From a virus, in IMG/VR virus record IMGVR_UViG_3300042691_045824, positions 1 to 21,490 of that record: 21,490 bases of DNA, one strand, 5' to 3'. Positions 1 to 7,564 of this stretch are shown one piece after another. A program made the translations under genes and the position numbers. The notes beneath the pieces were generated by a model. That model was not told the origin of the DNA. It did not search any database and was given only the letters and a program-made list of their open reading frames with translations. Every line of letters starts with the position of its first letter. Position 1 is the first letter of the stretch.

Positions 1-1051
1 TATCGTTATCTATATTAAATTTTATTTTTAAATCTTCAATTAAATTCTCACTTGGTTTTTTAATTTCCATTAAAACATCAGTTCTGCCTTTTCTTTTAAT
101 AGCTTCATCAATTTTATCAAGTTCATTAGTTGTTATAATAAATATAACATCATTTGGTGTATATATACCATCTAAAATATTTAAAATGCAAGAAAGTGAA
201 ATTTTAACATCAGAATCTTTCTTTTCTTCCTTTCTATTGATATCATCCAATAAACAATCAATATCTTCAAATAAAACTATTGATTTTTTAGGTCTATCTG
301 AGATTAATGCAATAAGATTAGCATCTGTCATATCTTTTGATAAATTAATTGCCATTATATCTCTTTTAGTATAATTGGATATACCTAAAGATAAAGATGA
401 TTTACCTGTTCCGGGAGGTCCATAAAATAGATATGTTCTTTTATATCTAATTCCATAATTTTCATATTTTTCTTTTGAAGAATTAAATCTATCTAAATCA
501 TTTTTAAGAAATTCTGATACATTATTATCAAGATAAATATTATCAAATGTCTTATTTATAACCTTACCTGCACATCTAATTTCACCATTAAAATTATAAA
601 AATACTTTATATATTTATTACCATAGTTATTATCAACATAATCCATTAATTCTTTCAAAATAGACTTATTTCTACAAAAAATCATAAACATATGTTTATT
701 GTTCTTGTATGGTGTCATACTGTTTTGAATATTTTCGGCATTCTTTAATACTAAGAATCTATTTCCTTTAAATTTAAAATAAATAAATCCTGAGTTATAA
801 AACATATTAACATCAAAGCTATCTGAACTTATAAAATTATCATATAATGTTCTATAATAAAGATTTTTAATAGACTCTTGTTTTTCAGATAAAACAAAGT
901 TTTGAAATGAATAAAAGAAAAAAGAACTTTCTTCAATTTTCATCGAACAGATAATTCTATCTCTTAATGTTGTTAAAACAAAAAGAAAGAATTGTTTGAA
1001 GTAAACTAATGTACCTCCAAGAATAAGTGTAAGTAATACTGTTTTATCCAT
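1..1051 (-). CDS. BCS1-like AAA ATPase, 3' end off the window
   Basis: The frame is open from an ATG at 1051 to the left edge (about 350 residues seen), so the C-terminus is missing. Residues 4-28 form one hydrophobic segment, probably a membrane anchor. A domain of about 170 residues follows, then a AAA module: Walker A GPPGTGKS (211-218), Walker B IVLFEDID (257-264), sensor-1 TTNE (307-310) and an arginine-finger region KRKGRTD (319-325). This order, an N-terminal TM, a middle domain, then AAA with an FEDID Walker B, is that of BCS1 proteins, which move folded proteins across a membrane in mitochondria. Prokaryotic and phage relatives have no settled role. The ATG overlaps the stop of the SbcD-SbcC fusion by 8 bases, so translation is probably coupled. 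The AAA assignment is firm; the BCS1 subfamily is likely; the function is unknown. Confidence 0.85.
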   Translation of the reverse strand, partial: MDKTVLLTLILGGTLVYFKQFFLFVLTTLRDRIICSMKIEESSFFFYSFQNFVLSEKQESIKNLYYRTLYDNFISSDSFDVNMFYNSGFIYFKFKGNRFLVLKNAENIQNSMTPYKNNKHMFMIFCRNKSILKELMDYVDNNYGNKYIKYFYNFNGEIRCAGKVINKTFDNIYLDNNVSEFLKNDLDRFNSSKEKYENYGIRYKRTYLFYGPPGTGKSSLSLGISNYTKRDIMAINLSKDMTDANLIALISDRPKKSIVLFEDIDCLLDDINRKEEKKDSDVKISLSCILNILDGIYTPNDVIFIITTNELDKIDEAIKRKGRTDVLMEIKKPSENLIEDLKIKFNIDND

Positions 1052-1142
1052 TTATTTTAAAAAAATCAGGTAAATATCCAAGTTTTGTAATTATTTCTTC
1101 TTCGTTAAATCTAATATTAATTTTTGTATCGGGATGAACACA
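1044..1142 (-). other. N-terminal fragment of a split intein (32 aa)
   Basis: The last 32 codons of the SbcD-SbcC gene begin CVHPDTKINI, matching intein block A: a nucleophilic Cys at position 1, then D-T and alternating hydrophobic residues. The fragment sits directly after the Walker A lysine, a common intein insertion point in ATPases. It ends in TAA with no block B, endonuclease or C-terminal HN. Atypically split inteins with N-parts of about 25-40 residues are known from viral metagenomes (for example the TerL type), so this length is credible. The C-part should lie past the left edge and end in (H)N followed by Ser or Thr. The alternative is a decayed intein remnant. Confidence 0.75.
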
Positions 1143-2390
1143 TTTCCCAACTTGATTCTCTCCATAGATTTGAATGATTCCATTCTTATCTGTTAAATCA
1201 AGTTCATATCTTTCTCCATGTGATTTAAAATTATCTAATACAATCCTTTTAACTTTCCAATCATAAAATTGATTCTCTACATCCTTTTCAATTAATGATG
1301 ATATCTCATTATCAAGTGATAAAACATCTTTAATAAAGTCTTCTTGATAGTTCTTGGCTTTCAAAAAGTTTATAAATTCTTGTCTTACACTATCATCATT
1401 ATTTAAATCAATCGTTTCATCAAATTCTTTAATCTTTAAAGATTTATTTAAAATCTTTGATTTATCAAATTTAATGGTGGCGAATTCGCCATATTTAGAT
1501 TCTAAATGTTTCTTGATTCTTTGCTTATTTTCATTGGTGAATGTTGAGTATTGGTCCATCCAATGAATTTTAATATGATTATATTTACCAACATTTTTAA
1601 GTTCAATGTTTAGGTTTTCATAATCAAAATCTTCATTGATATATATATTAAAATATTTATAATCAGAGATTATTTCTTTCTTTTCAAAAGTTTTTGCTTC
1701 AATATCCCAAAGAAGATAACCGTGAAAAGCATTATCACCTTCGCCATAATTGGTACAATATAATGACGATGGGTAAGCAAAAAACTCTTTTCCATTTTTT
1801 TGATATGATTGTTGGAGATGTATATCTCCTGCCATCACAATATCACCTTTAAAATCAGCAAGAGAAACAAGATTACTATCGGTATGGAGTTGTCCATTTT
1901 GAAGATAGCATCCATTGATTGGGTCATGGAAAAGGTCAATATAGCACTTAGAATTATCACACTCTTCTTGATTGAATTCAAGCCAAGGGGATTTTCTATC
2001 AGGGTGATACCAAACAGCGAAAACAATATTATCAAGTGTAAAAAAACCTGTTGAATCATAGTAGTGTATATTAGGATTGTTAATAATCTCAACAAGCATC
2101 TTAATAGATGACATTCTATTGAGATTTGATTTCATTATATCATGATTACCATCAATAATCACAACAGGTGCAATCATAGCGCATGAGTTTAAGAAATCAC
2201 CTGCAAGAACATTAATTTCATTAAAAGGTTTTACATAATTGTGGAAAAGGTCACCTGCAATTACAATCAAATCGGGTTTATCCGATGTAAGAGATTCAAT
2301 TGTCAAACTTGAAATGTGCTTTTGCTCCCCTAACCTATCCAAGTTATTTTGAAAATGGATATCGGCAAGATGGGCGATTTTTGTAATCAT
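1044..2390 (-). CDS. sbcD: SbcD/gp47 nuclease fused to the SbcC/gp46 N-terminus, ending in an N-intein
   Basis: This 448-aa protein starts as an Mre11/SbcD (T4 gp47) nuclease. Metal-site motifs are DIH (10-12), GDLFH (46-50), GNHD (81-84), LFHD (153-156) and GDIH (188-191), with the family-typical YPSSL (206-210). After about residue 375 the chain becomes the N-terminus of a Rad50/SbcC (gp46) ATPase: strand-rich sequence including FKSHGERYELDL, then Walker A GENQVGK at 410-416. The Ser/Thr expected after the lysine is replaced by Cys417 and 32 intein-like residues, then TAA. In T4, gp46 and gp47 are separate proteins that process DNA ends for recombination-dependent replication. Here they seem joined, then broken at the P-loop, so the rest of the ATPase must be supplied by another gene. 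It starts 18 bases after gmd. I am confident of the nuclease and the ATPase start; the trans-splicing reading is inference. Confidence 0.9.
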   Translation of the reverse strand: MITKIAHLADIHFQNNLDRLGEQKHISSLTIESLTSDKPDLIVIAGDLFHNYVKPFNEINVLAGDFLNSCAMIAPVVIIDGNHDIMKSNLNRMSSIKMLVEIINNPNIHYYDSTGFFTLDNIVFAVWYHPDRKSPWLEFNQEECDNSKCYIDLFHDPINGCYLQNGQLHTDSNLVSLADFKGDIVMAGDIHLQQSYQKNGKEFFAYPSSLYCTNYGEGDNAFHGYLLWDIEAKTFEKKEIISDYKYFNIYINEDFDYENLNIELKNVGKYNHIKIHWMDQYSTFTNENKQRIKKHLESKYGEFATIKFDKSKILNKSLKIKEFDETIDLNNDDSVRQEFINFLKAKNYQEDFIKDVLSLDNEISSLIEKDVENQFYDWKVKRIVLDNFKSHGERYELDLTDKNGIIQIYGENQVGKCVHPDTKINIRFNEEEIITKLGYLPDFFKING

Positions 2391-2394
2391 ATTA

Positions 2395-2402
2395 CAAATA
2401 TA
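2395..2402 (-). promoter_or_regulatory. Candidate -7-like element TATATTTG before the sbcD fusion
   Basis: In the 18-base gap between gmd and the SbcD fusion, the minus strand reads TATATTTG, 4 bases before the ATG. It fits the Bacteroidota -7 consensus TAnnTTTG. I find no TTG at the usual distance upstream, and a start site this close would give an almost leaderless mRNA. The same octamer precedes the first gene of the glycan island. In DNA this AT-rich, chance is a serious alternative. Confidence 0.25.
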
Positions 2403-2408
2403 GAACTT

Positions 2409-3377
2409 TTATCCATAAAATTTCACCCAATACTCAATCATTTCATCAAGCATAGATTCAAAAGTATATTTATGAGTCCAACCTAATTTTTTTACAAGCT
2501 TACTTGGGTCTCCTTTTAGATTATTTAATTCTTCAGGTCTTAAATGTTTTTGGTCCTGCATTACATAATTTTTATAATCTAACCCAAGTTTTGAAAAAAC
2601 ATACTCACAAAGTTCTCTAACAGAATGAGATATACCTGTAGCGCAAACATAATCATCAGGTGTTTCAGATTGAAGCATTAACCACATTGCATACACATAA
2701 TCTTTAGCATGACCCCAATCTCTAGTTGCTTCTAAATTACCTAAATAAAGTTTATCTTGTAACCCAAATTTAATTCTAACTGCTGCTTTTACAACTTTGT
2801 TTGTTACAAAATTAGTACCCCTTCTTGGTGATTCATGATTAAAAAGAATACCATTCCAAATTTTAATTCCATATGAATTTCTATAATTTCTAGTAATATT
2901 ATATGAAAAAACTTTAGCACATCCATATGGTGACACAGGATTCATAGGTGTTGTTTCTCTTTGAAAACCATCTTTATCAATTGAATTACCAAACATTTCA
3001 GATGAAGATGCTTGATATATTTTAATATCAGGATTTATATTTCTTACAGATTCTAAAAGATTTAATGTACCTAAACCTGTTACATTTGCTGTATAAATTG
3101 GTTGGTCAAAACTAATCCTAACATGCGATTGCGCTGCTAAATTATATATTTCATCGGGTTTAACTTTATTAATAACAAAAATTAAAGAAGAAATATCTGT
3201 CATATCTGCATAATGAAGAATTAATCTTTCATATACACTATCTAATCTTGCGGTTTGATTTTCCGAAACTGAATTTCTTTTTAAAGTACCGTGTACTTCA
3301 TAACCCTTTTCTAATAAAAGTTCAGCTAAATATGAACCATCCTGCCCATTTATACCTGTAATAAGTGCTTTTTTCAT
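2409..3377 (-). CDS. gmd: GDP-mannose 4,6-dehydratase
   Basis: This 322-aa extended SDR converts GDP-D-mannose to GDP-4-keto-6-deoxymannose, the entry step to GDP-fucose, GDP-colitose, GDP-rhamnose and GDP-perosamine. Visible motifs are the Gmd-specific NADP loop GINGQDG (8-14), KRNS (33-36), LAAQSHV (80-86), the catalytic SSSE stretch (124-127), YGCAK (151-155) and NHESPRRG soon after. It is a little shorter than most Gmd proteins (about 345-370 aa), mainly at the C-terminus. It is the last gene of the island in transcription order and starts 3 bases after the stop of the FkbM gene. Its likely downstream partners are the Fcl-like gene (6637-7563) and the ColD-like gene (12064-13233). No manB or manC is in view, so GDP-mannose probably comes from the host. 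Confidence 0.95.
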   Translation of the reverse strand: MKKALITGINGQDGSYLAELLLEKGYEVHGTLKRNSVSENQTARLDSVYERLILHYADMTDISSLIFVINKVKPDEIYNLAAQSHVRISFDQPIYTANVTGLGTLNLLESVRNINPDIKIYQASSSEMFGNSIDKDGFQRETTPMNPVSPYGCAKVFSYNITRNYRNSYGIKIWNGILFNHESPRRGTNFVTNKVVKAAVRIKFGLQDKLYLGNLEATRDWGHAKDYVYAMWLMLQSETPDDYVCATGISHSVRELCEYVFSKLGLDYKNYVMQDQKHLRPEELNNLKGDPSKLVKKLGWTHKYTFESMLDEMIEYWVKFYG

Positions 3378-3380
3378 ATT

Positions 3381-4076
3381 TTAAAATTTAATATACCAAT
3401 CATCTTGTCCTGAAATTTCAGACAAGACATTTTTATAACCATTATTTGTAAGTAAATCGTATATTTTATGTTTAGTGTTTGTTGTATTATTTTTTGACCA
3501 ATTATGTTCAATTGTTATTATTTTTATATTATAAAGATTAAAATCAAAATTTTTTATAATTTCAAATTCACTTCCTTCTGTATCTATTGATAGATAATCA
3601 ATATTTTTTGGTGAATCAAATTTTAATAATAAATCTTTTAATGAAATCGTATTTACTTCATATTTTACATTGGTTGTTTTTTGACGTAAATCATTAAAAT
3701 CATCATTCGGATTTATAAAATCAATATTAGAAAGTGTTTTAAATGAATCAACTTCATTGAAAAGCATTTTTTCATTTGAATTACTCCAAACAGCATCAAT
3801 ATTTATATTACATTTCCTATTTTCAAATAAATCTTTATGCCAAAACTTGCAAGGTTCACTTAATATACCTTTCCAATTAAAATTTTTTTCTAGTGTTAAT
3901 GTATTACTTAATTCAATACCATCACAAGCACCGAATTCAACAAAAAAACCATTTTTTTTCATATCTAAAACAAATAAAACAAATAAATCTTGTTTTATCT
4001 GAGAATGAGATAAATCTAAATTTTTTATAAAAAAATTTTCAAAATTTTCTAGTGTTATCTCTTCAAGTTTTTTCAT
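3381..4076 (-). CDS. FkbM-family methyltransferase
   Basis: This SAM-dependent methyltransferase (231 aa from the chosen start) is of the FkbM type, which usually O-methylates sugars or polyketides. The SAM-binding strand-loop reads VEFGACDGIELSNT (46-59), followed by an acidic strand end LSEPC (72-76) and the family hallmark YLSIDTEGSEFEII (161-174). A start 13 codons upstream is possible, but the ATG at 4076 overlaps the previous TGA as ATGA, the coupling used repeatedly here, so I prefer it. It lies between another methyltransferase and gmd, so its substrate is probably a sugar of the island's glycan. It is very AT-rich. The family is secure; the methylated position is unknown. Confidence 0.85.
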   Translation of the reverse strand: MKKLEEITLENFENFFIKNLDLSHSQIKQDLFVLFVLDMKKNGFFVEFGACDGIELSNTLTLEKNFNWKGILSEPCKFWHKDLFENRKCNINIDAVWSNSNEKMLFNEVDSFKTLSNIDFINPNDDFNDLRQKTTNVKYEVNTISLKDLLLKFDSPKNIDYLSIDTEGSEFEIIKNFDFNLYNIKIITIEHNWSKNNTTNTKHKIYDLLTNNGYKNVLSEISGQDDWYIKF

Positions 4077-4744
4077 ATTTTTTTTAGTAAAAAAATACCA
4101 ATACCATTCCACCAAGTTTTACCAATAACATTTTCGGGTAAAAATATTTTATCAATTAAATTATCTGTTGTAAAAATTTCTTTTTTCCATATAATTTCTA
4201 ATTTTAATTCTTTAATTGAATCAATTGTTGCAGTTCTAGGTTCATTCCAATTCCAATCATCTATTATATAAATAAAAATATCATCTAAACAATTATAAAA
4301 ATGTTTTAATGAATTATTATGTGCATTATATGAGTGGTCACCATCATATAGGAACATATTGAATTTACCAATATCTAAAGCATCAATTTTAAAACAATCT
4401 AAATTAATAAAATTAAATAAATTCTCCCCTTTATATTTTTCTACATTATAATTTAATTCATCTATTGAATTACCATAGCTATGAATTTCAGAAAAATCAT
4501 CCACACCTAAAACAGTAGCTTTGTTTTTATACATTGCGGAACAAACTGAACTTCCACCACCTGTACCAATTTCAAGATATCTAGAATCTTCATAAGATAA
4601 TAAATTATTATAAAAATGTCTAGTTTTTTCACCTGTCATAGCTGTGTTACTAAATATAACATAATCATCTAATTTAGATATATTTTTTTCAGCTAAATCT
4701 ATACTTTTTTCTAAATGAAAAATGATTTTTTTTATTTTATCCAT
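4073..4744 (-). CDS. Class I SAM-dependent methyltransferase
   Basis: The 223-aa protein has a Rossmann-type SAM site, YLEIGTGGGSS (56-66), with the acidic ribose-binding end of strand 2 in VLGVDDFS (78-85). It also has YDGDHSY (133-139), typical of the Methyltransf_24/cephalosporin-hydroxylase-like group often found in O-antigen and capsule clusters. No membrane segment or signal peptide is visible. It ends in TGA overlapping the next ATG and begins 5 bases after the neighbouring glycosyltransferase stop. A role in modifying a sugar or glycan terminus follows from context only. The stretch 4261-4320 has only 6 G/C in 60 bases, an extreme of this window. Confidence 0.8.
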   Translation of the reverse strand: MDKIKKIIFHLEKSIDLAEKNISKLDDYVIFSNTAMTGEKTRHFYNNLLSYEDSRYLEIGTGGGSSVCSAMYKNKATVLGVDDFSEIHSYGNSIDELNYNVEKYKGENLFNFINLDCFKIDALDIGKFNMFLYDGDHSYNAHNNSLKHFYNCLDDIFIYIIDDWNWNEPRTATIDSIKELKLEIIWKKEIFTTDNLIDKIFLPENVIGKTWWNGIGIFLLKKI

Positions 4745-4749
4745 TTTTT

Positions 4750-5682
4750 TTAAAAATGATTTCTATACGAATTCCAAAACTTATTGACTTCATTTGGTAA
4801 ATATTTTTCAAAATTTTCTAAATTATTTATTAAATTTAAAGAATCTTTATAACCAATAATTTCATCTTTTAGATTATTAACTAAATTATGAATATTTCTT
4901 TCTTGATAAACAGTTGCTTTATTATAAATAACTGAATTTGGAAAATAATATTGTAATACATATGCACCCCAAATATCATCCATTCTACCAAGATAAGGAA
5001 AAACAACATAAAATGGTATTACATCTCTATGTAAAAATGTATTTTGTGAATTGAATGGTGCGATTTGATTACTACAAAAAGGTTTAAAATCTTTAAATTT
5101 AACAATTGGTTTATGTGTTAATCTGCAAATTGCATCTATATCAGGGTCACCATCCCAAAAATCTGCTTGAACTAATACTTTCCTACTTATTTTACCTTTA
5201 TATTCAATATTATTTTTTTGTGGTACATATTCAATTGGATATCCTCTATGCCATAAAATATTATGTTCTGTAGGTGATATTGGGTCAAAAACATTATTAG
5301 ATTTATTATCATAACAATCTACTTCTATAGTTTGTCCAACAAAAATTTCATCACCCCAATTGTCATATGGTATATTATCATCATCTGTTGTACATAAGAT
5401 ATCACATCCATTATCATAAGCATAAAGAAACCCAATATTTCTTCTTTGACATTTATTCCAACCTATAGCCTCACTTAATTCAGGATATAATTCTTCTTGT
5501 CTTTCAGGTGTTAAATAAGTAAAATTTTTATATTTATTTTCTAAATTTATATATGATGAATGTGGTGTTTTTAAATCACCTATAAAAATTAATTGCCAAT
5601 CTTTTTTTTCAGAAATTTGAGCATATTTAATTGTCGCAACAGATGGTTCATTAATAGATGTTAATATTAAAAATTTTTTCAT
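4750..5682 (-). CDS. STELLO/DUF288-like GT-A glycosyltransferase
   Basis: The 310-aa protein begins with an N-terminal strand ending TSINEPS, then LIFIGDLKTP (31-40) and the acidic metal/nucleotide motif CTTDDDNIPYDNW (97-109). These resemble the STELLO/DUF288 group and, more distantly, reversibly glycosylated polypeptides (GT75), all GT-A enzymes using nucleotide sugars. TTDDDN would bind the metal and nucleotide-sugar diphosphate. A later GRMDDIWGAY patch (about 232-241) may hold a catalytic acid. There is no signal peptide, so it is probably cytoplasmic. Its ATG overlaps the TGA of the upstream epimerase gene (ATGA). Donor and acceptor cannot be read from the sequence. GT-A fold is likely; the exact family is less sure. 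Confidence 0.7.
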   Translation of the reverse strand: MKKFLILTSINEPSVATIKYAQISEKKDWQLIFIGDLKTPHSSYINLENKYKNFTYLTPERQEELYPELSEAIGWNKCQRRNIGFLYAYDNGCDILCTTDDDNIPYDNWGDEIFVGQTIEVDCYDNKSNNVFDPISPTEHNILWHRGYPIEYVPQKNNIEYKGKISRKVLVQADFWDGDPDIDAICRLTHKPIVKFKDFKPFCSNQIAPFNSQNTFLHRDVIPFYVVFPYLGRMDDIWGAYVLQYYFPNSVIYNKATVYQERNIHNLVNNLKDEIIGYKDSLNLINNLENFEKYLPNEVNKFWNSYRNHF

Positions 5683-6653
5683 AATCTATTTTTTATATCA
5701 TAAAATACGTTTTTTATACCATCTTTTAAAGATGTTTTAGCTTCCCAATTTAATATTTTTTTAGCTTCTTTACAGTCACACCATTGACCCCAAATTAATG
5801 TTTCTTTAGATGTATCATAAAATGGTTCAATATTTTTATCAGAAATTTCAATAATTATTTTAGATATTTCAGATATAGATACTCTTTCTTCTTTACCAAC
5901 ATTTAATGGACCTACTAAATCTAAATCATTCATCTTGTTTATCATTAATTCAATACATTCTAATGCATCATCAATATAACAATATGAACGTGTTTCTTGA
6001 CCTGTACCCATTATTTTAAAATCAATTTCAGGGTGTTTTAATGCTCTATGACAAAATACAGGTATAACAGAACCTGTTTCCAAATCAAAATCTTGGTTAG
6101 GACCATAAATACCTATAAATCTTGCAATTGCAGCTTTTAAATTTTTATTTTCTTTTATTGCATATTCTATTGATAACTCACCAATTAATTTAGCCCACCC
6201 ATAAGATAAACTTGGTTCAGAAGGGTATGCTTGCGATTCTTTTATTAAAGGTGAATCCTTATCATCTTGTAATGATTTATTATATACATGTGCGCTTGAT
6301 GCATAAAAATATCTTGTAATATTATTTTCAATAACTGCTTTCAGTACATTACTATCAATTTTTATATTTGAAGACATTACTTCATACGGTTTTGAAATAT
6401 AAGTTCCAATGCCACCGACTTTAGATGCTAGATGAATAATACAATCTTGATTTTTAAATAAATCATTAAAAGAGTCATAATCTCTTAAATCAAGATTATA
6501 AAATTTTATGTTTTTGGGTAAATATTCTAATTTACCTCTTTCTAAATTATCAATAACTGTTATATTATAACCTTTTGCTAATAAATATTTTGCAAGATTA
6601 GAGCCAATAAAACCTGCACCGCCTGTAATTAATATATTATTGAGTCTGTTCAT
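5679..6653 (-). CDS. NAD-dependent sugar epimerase, GDP-mannose 3,5-epimerase-like
   Basis: The extended SDR (324 aa) has a dinucleotide loop GGAGFIG (11-17), LASKVGGIG (75-83), SSAHVY (119-124) and the catalytic YGWAK (151-155). The SKVGGIG and (S)EPSLSYG context resembles GDP-mannose 3,5-epimerase (GME) and related WcaG-like enzymes. The Cys that GME has in SSACIY is His121-Val here, so GME activity cannot be assumed. A start 10 codons upstream (6683) exists, but 6653 puts the first strand at residue 7 as in the family and cuts the overlap with the preceding gene from 47 to 17 bases. It ends in TGA coupled to the next ATG. Its sugar substrate is unproven. Confidence 0.8.
   Translation of the reverse strand: MNRLNNILITGGAGFIGSNLAKYLLAKGYNITVIDNLERGKLEYLPKNIKFYNLDLRDYDSFNDLFKNQDCIIHLASKVGGIGTYISKPYEVMSSNIKIDSNVLKAVIENNITRYFYASSAHVYNKSLQDDKDSPLIKESQAYPSEPSLSYGWAKLIGELSIEYAIKENKNLKAAIARFIGIYGPNQDFDLETGSVIPVFCHRALKHPEIDFKIMGTGQETRSYCYIDDALECIELMINKMNDLDLVGPLNVGKEERVSISEISKIIIEISDKNIEPFYDTSKETLIWGQWCDCKEAKKILNWEAKTSLKDGIKNVFYDIKNRL
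6611..6632. repeat. 22-bp exact repeat, copy 1 (copy 2 at 8470-8491)
   Basis: These 22 bases are identical to 8470-8491. Both copies encode the LITGGAG nucleotide-binding loop near the starts of two different SDR genes. Outside the repeat the genes diverge, and the third such gene (around 7520-7545) does not share it. Shared ancestry, a local conversion tract or coding constraint could each explain it. Confidence 0.6.
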
Positions 6654-7563
6654 ACCAATTAATAGTTTTTTGCAATCCATCAACTAAATTTGTATTTGGT
6701 ACATATCCAAAATATTTTTTAAATTTAGACATATCATAAAAACGTCTTGGTTGACCATTTGGTTTAGATGAATCCCATACTATTTTACCATTAAACCCTA
6801 TTAATTCGGCTATAGTTTCAACTAATTCTTTAATTGATGTTTCCTTTCCTGTACCTAAATTAAATGGACCACATTCATCAATATGTATTGCATCAATAAT
6901 TGCATTTACCGTATCATCAACATATAAAAATTCTCTTGAAGAAGTACCATCTCCCCATACAATAATTTCATTTTTATTTTCATTTCTAGCTTCAATAAAT
7001 TTTCTAATTAATGCAGGTACAACATGAGAAGTTTCCAAATTAAAATTATCATGAGGACCATATAAATTAGCAGGTAATAAAACAGTAGAGTTGAAATTAA
7101 ATTGTGTTTTATATGTCCAAGATTGTATGATTAGATTTTTTTTAGCCATTGAGTAACCAATTGAATTTTCATCAGGTAAGTCTTTCCAAAAATCTTCTTC
7201 GGTATATGGTACAGGCAAATATTTTGGATAACCACAACCTGCTGCTAATGAAACCAACTTTTCTACATTATTTAAGTAAGAATAATGAGTTACTAATGTA
7301 CCCATCATTATATTATCATAAAAAAAATCTCCGGGTTTTTCTTTGTTAGCACCTATACCACCAACTTTACCTGCTAAATGTAATACAATATTAGGTTTAT
7401 ATGATTCAAATAATTTTTTTACATCATCTTCTTTTCTTAAATCATATTCATTTTTTTTGGGTGCATAATAAGTTAAACCCCTTTTTTGTAATTCCAAAAT
7501 AAGATTTGTTCCAACAAATCCCATTCCACCTGTTATTAAAATTTTTTTATTATTTAATTTCAT
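6637..7563 (-). CDS. fcl: GDP-L-fucose synthase-like (Fcl/WcaG or ColC) epimerase/reductase
   Basis: The 308-aa SDR fits the family that epimerises and reduces GDP-4-keto-6-deoxymannose (Fcl) or its 3-deoxy form (ColC). Visible are the NADP loop GGMGFVG (12-18), LAGKVGGIGANKEKP (63-77), Cys110, the Y137-x3-K141 pair (YSMAK), and NLYGPHDNF (167-175) leading to His180. These align with E. coli Fcl Cys109, Tyr136, Lys140 and His179. The Ser107 equivalent is Ala108 (AAGCGYP instead of SSCIYP), a change in the catalytic triad. It begins one base after the previous stop (TAATATG). With gmd and a ColD-like gene in the same island, the product may be GDP-fucose or GDP-colitose; sequence alone does not decide. 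Confidence 0.87.
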   Translation of the reverse strand: MKLNNKKILITGGMGFVGTNLILELQKRGLTYYAPKKNEYDLRKEDDVKKLFESYKPNIVLHLAGKVGGIGANKEKPGDFFYDNIMMGTLVTHYSYLNNVEKLVSLAAGCGYPKYLPVPYTEEDFWKDLPDENSIGYSMAKKNLIIQSWTYKTQFNFNSTVLLPANLYGPHDNFNLETSHVVPALIRKFIEARNENKNEIIVWGDGTSSREFLYVDDTVNAIIDAIHIDECGPFNLGTGKETSIKELVETIAELIGFNGKIVWDSSKPNGQPRRFYDMSKFKKYFGYVPNTNLVDGLQKTINWYEQTQ

Positions 7564-7564
7564 A

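Noticed and set aside
186-374. Plus-strand frame of 62 codons
   Set aside because: It lies opposite the AAA core of the BCS1-like gene and its sequence has no domain pattern.
1044-1051. Frameshift or sequencing error breaking one longer gene
   Set aside because: The frame after the break is a distinct AAA protein with its own ATG and membrane segment, and is not the rest of an intein or Rad50.
1835-2095. Minus-strand frame of 86 codons with hydrophobic stretches
   Set aside because: It overlaps the SbcD motifs in another frame; the real gene has clear catalytic motifs, so this is a shadow.
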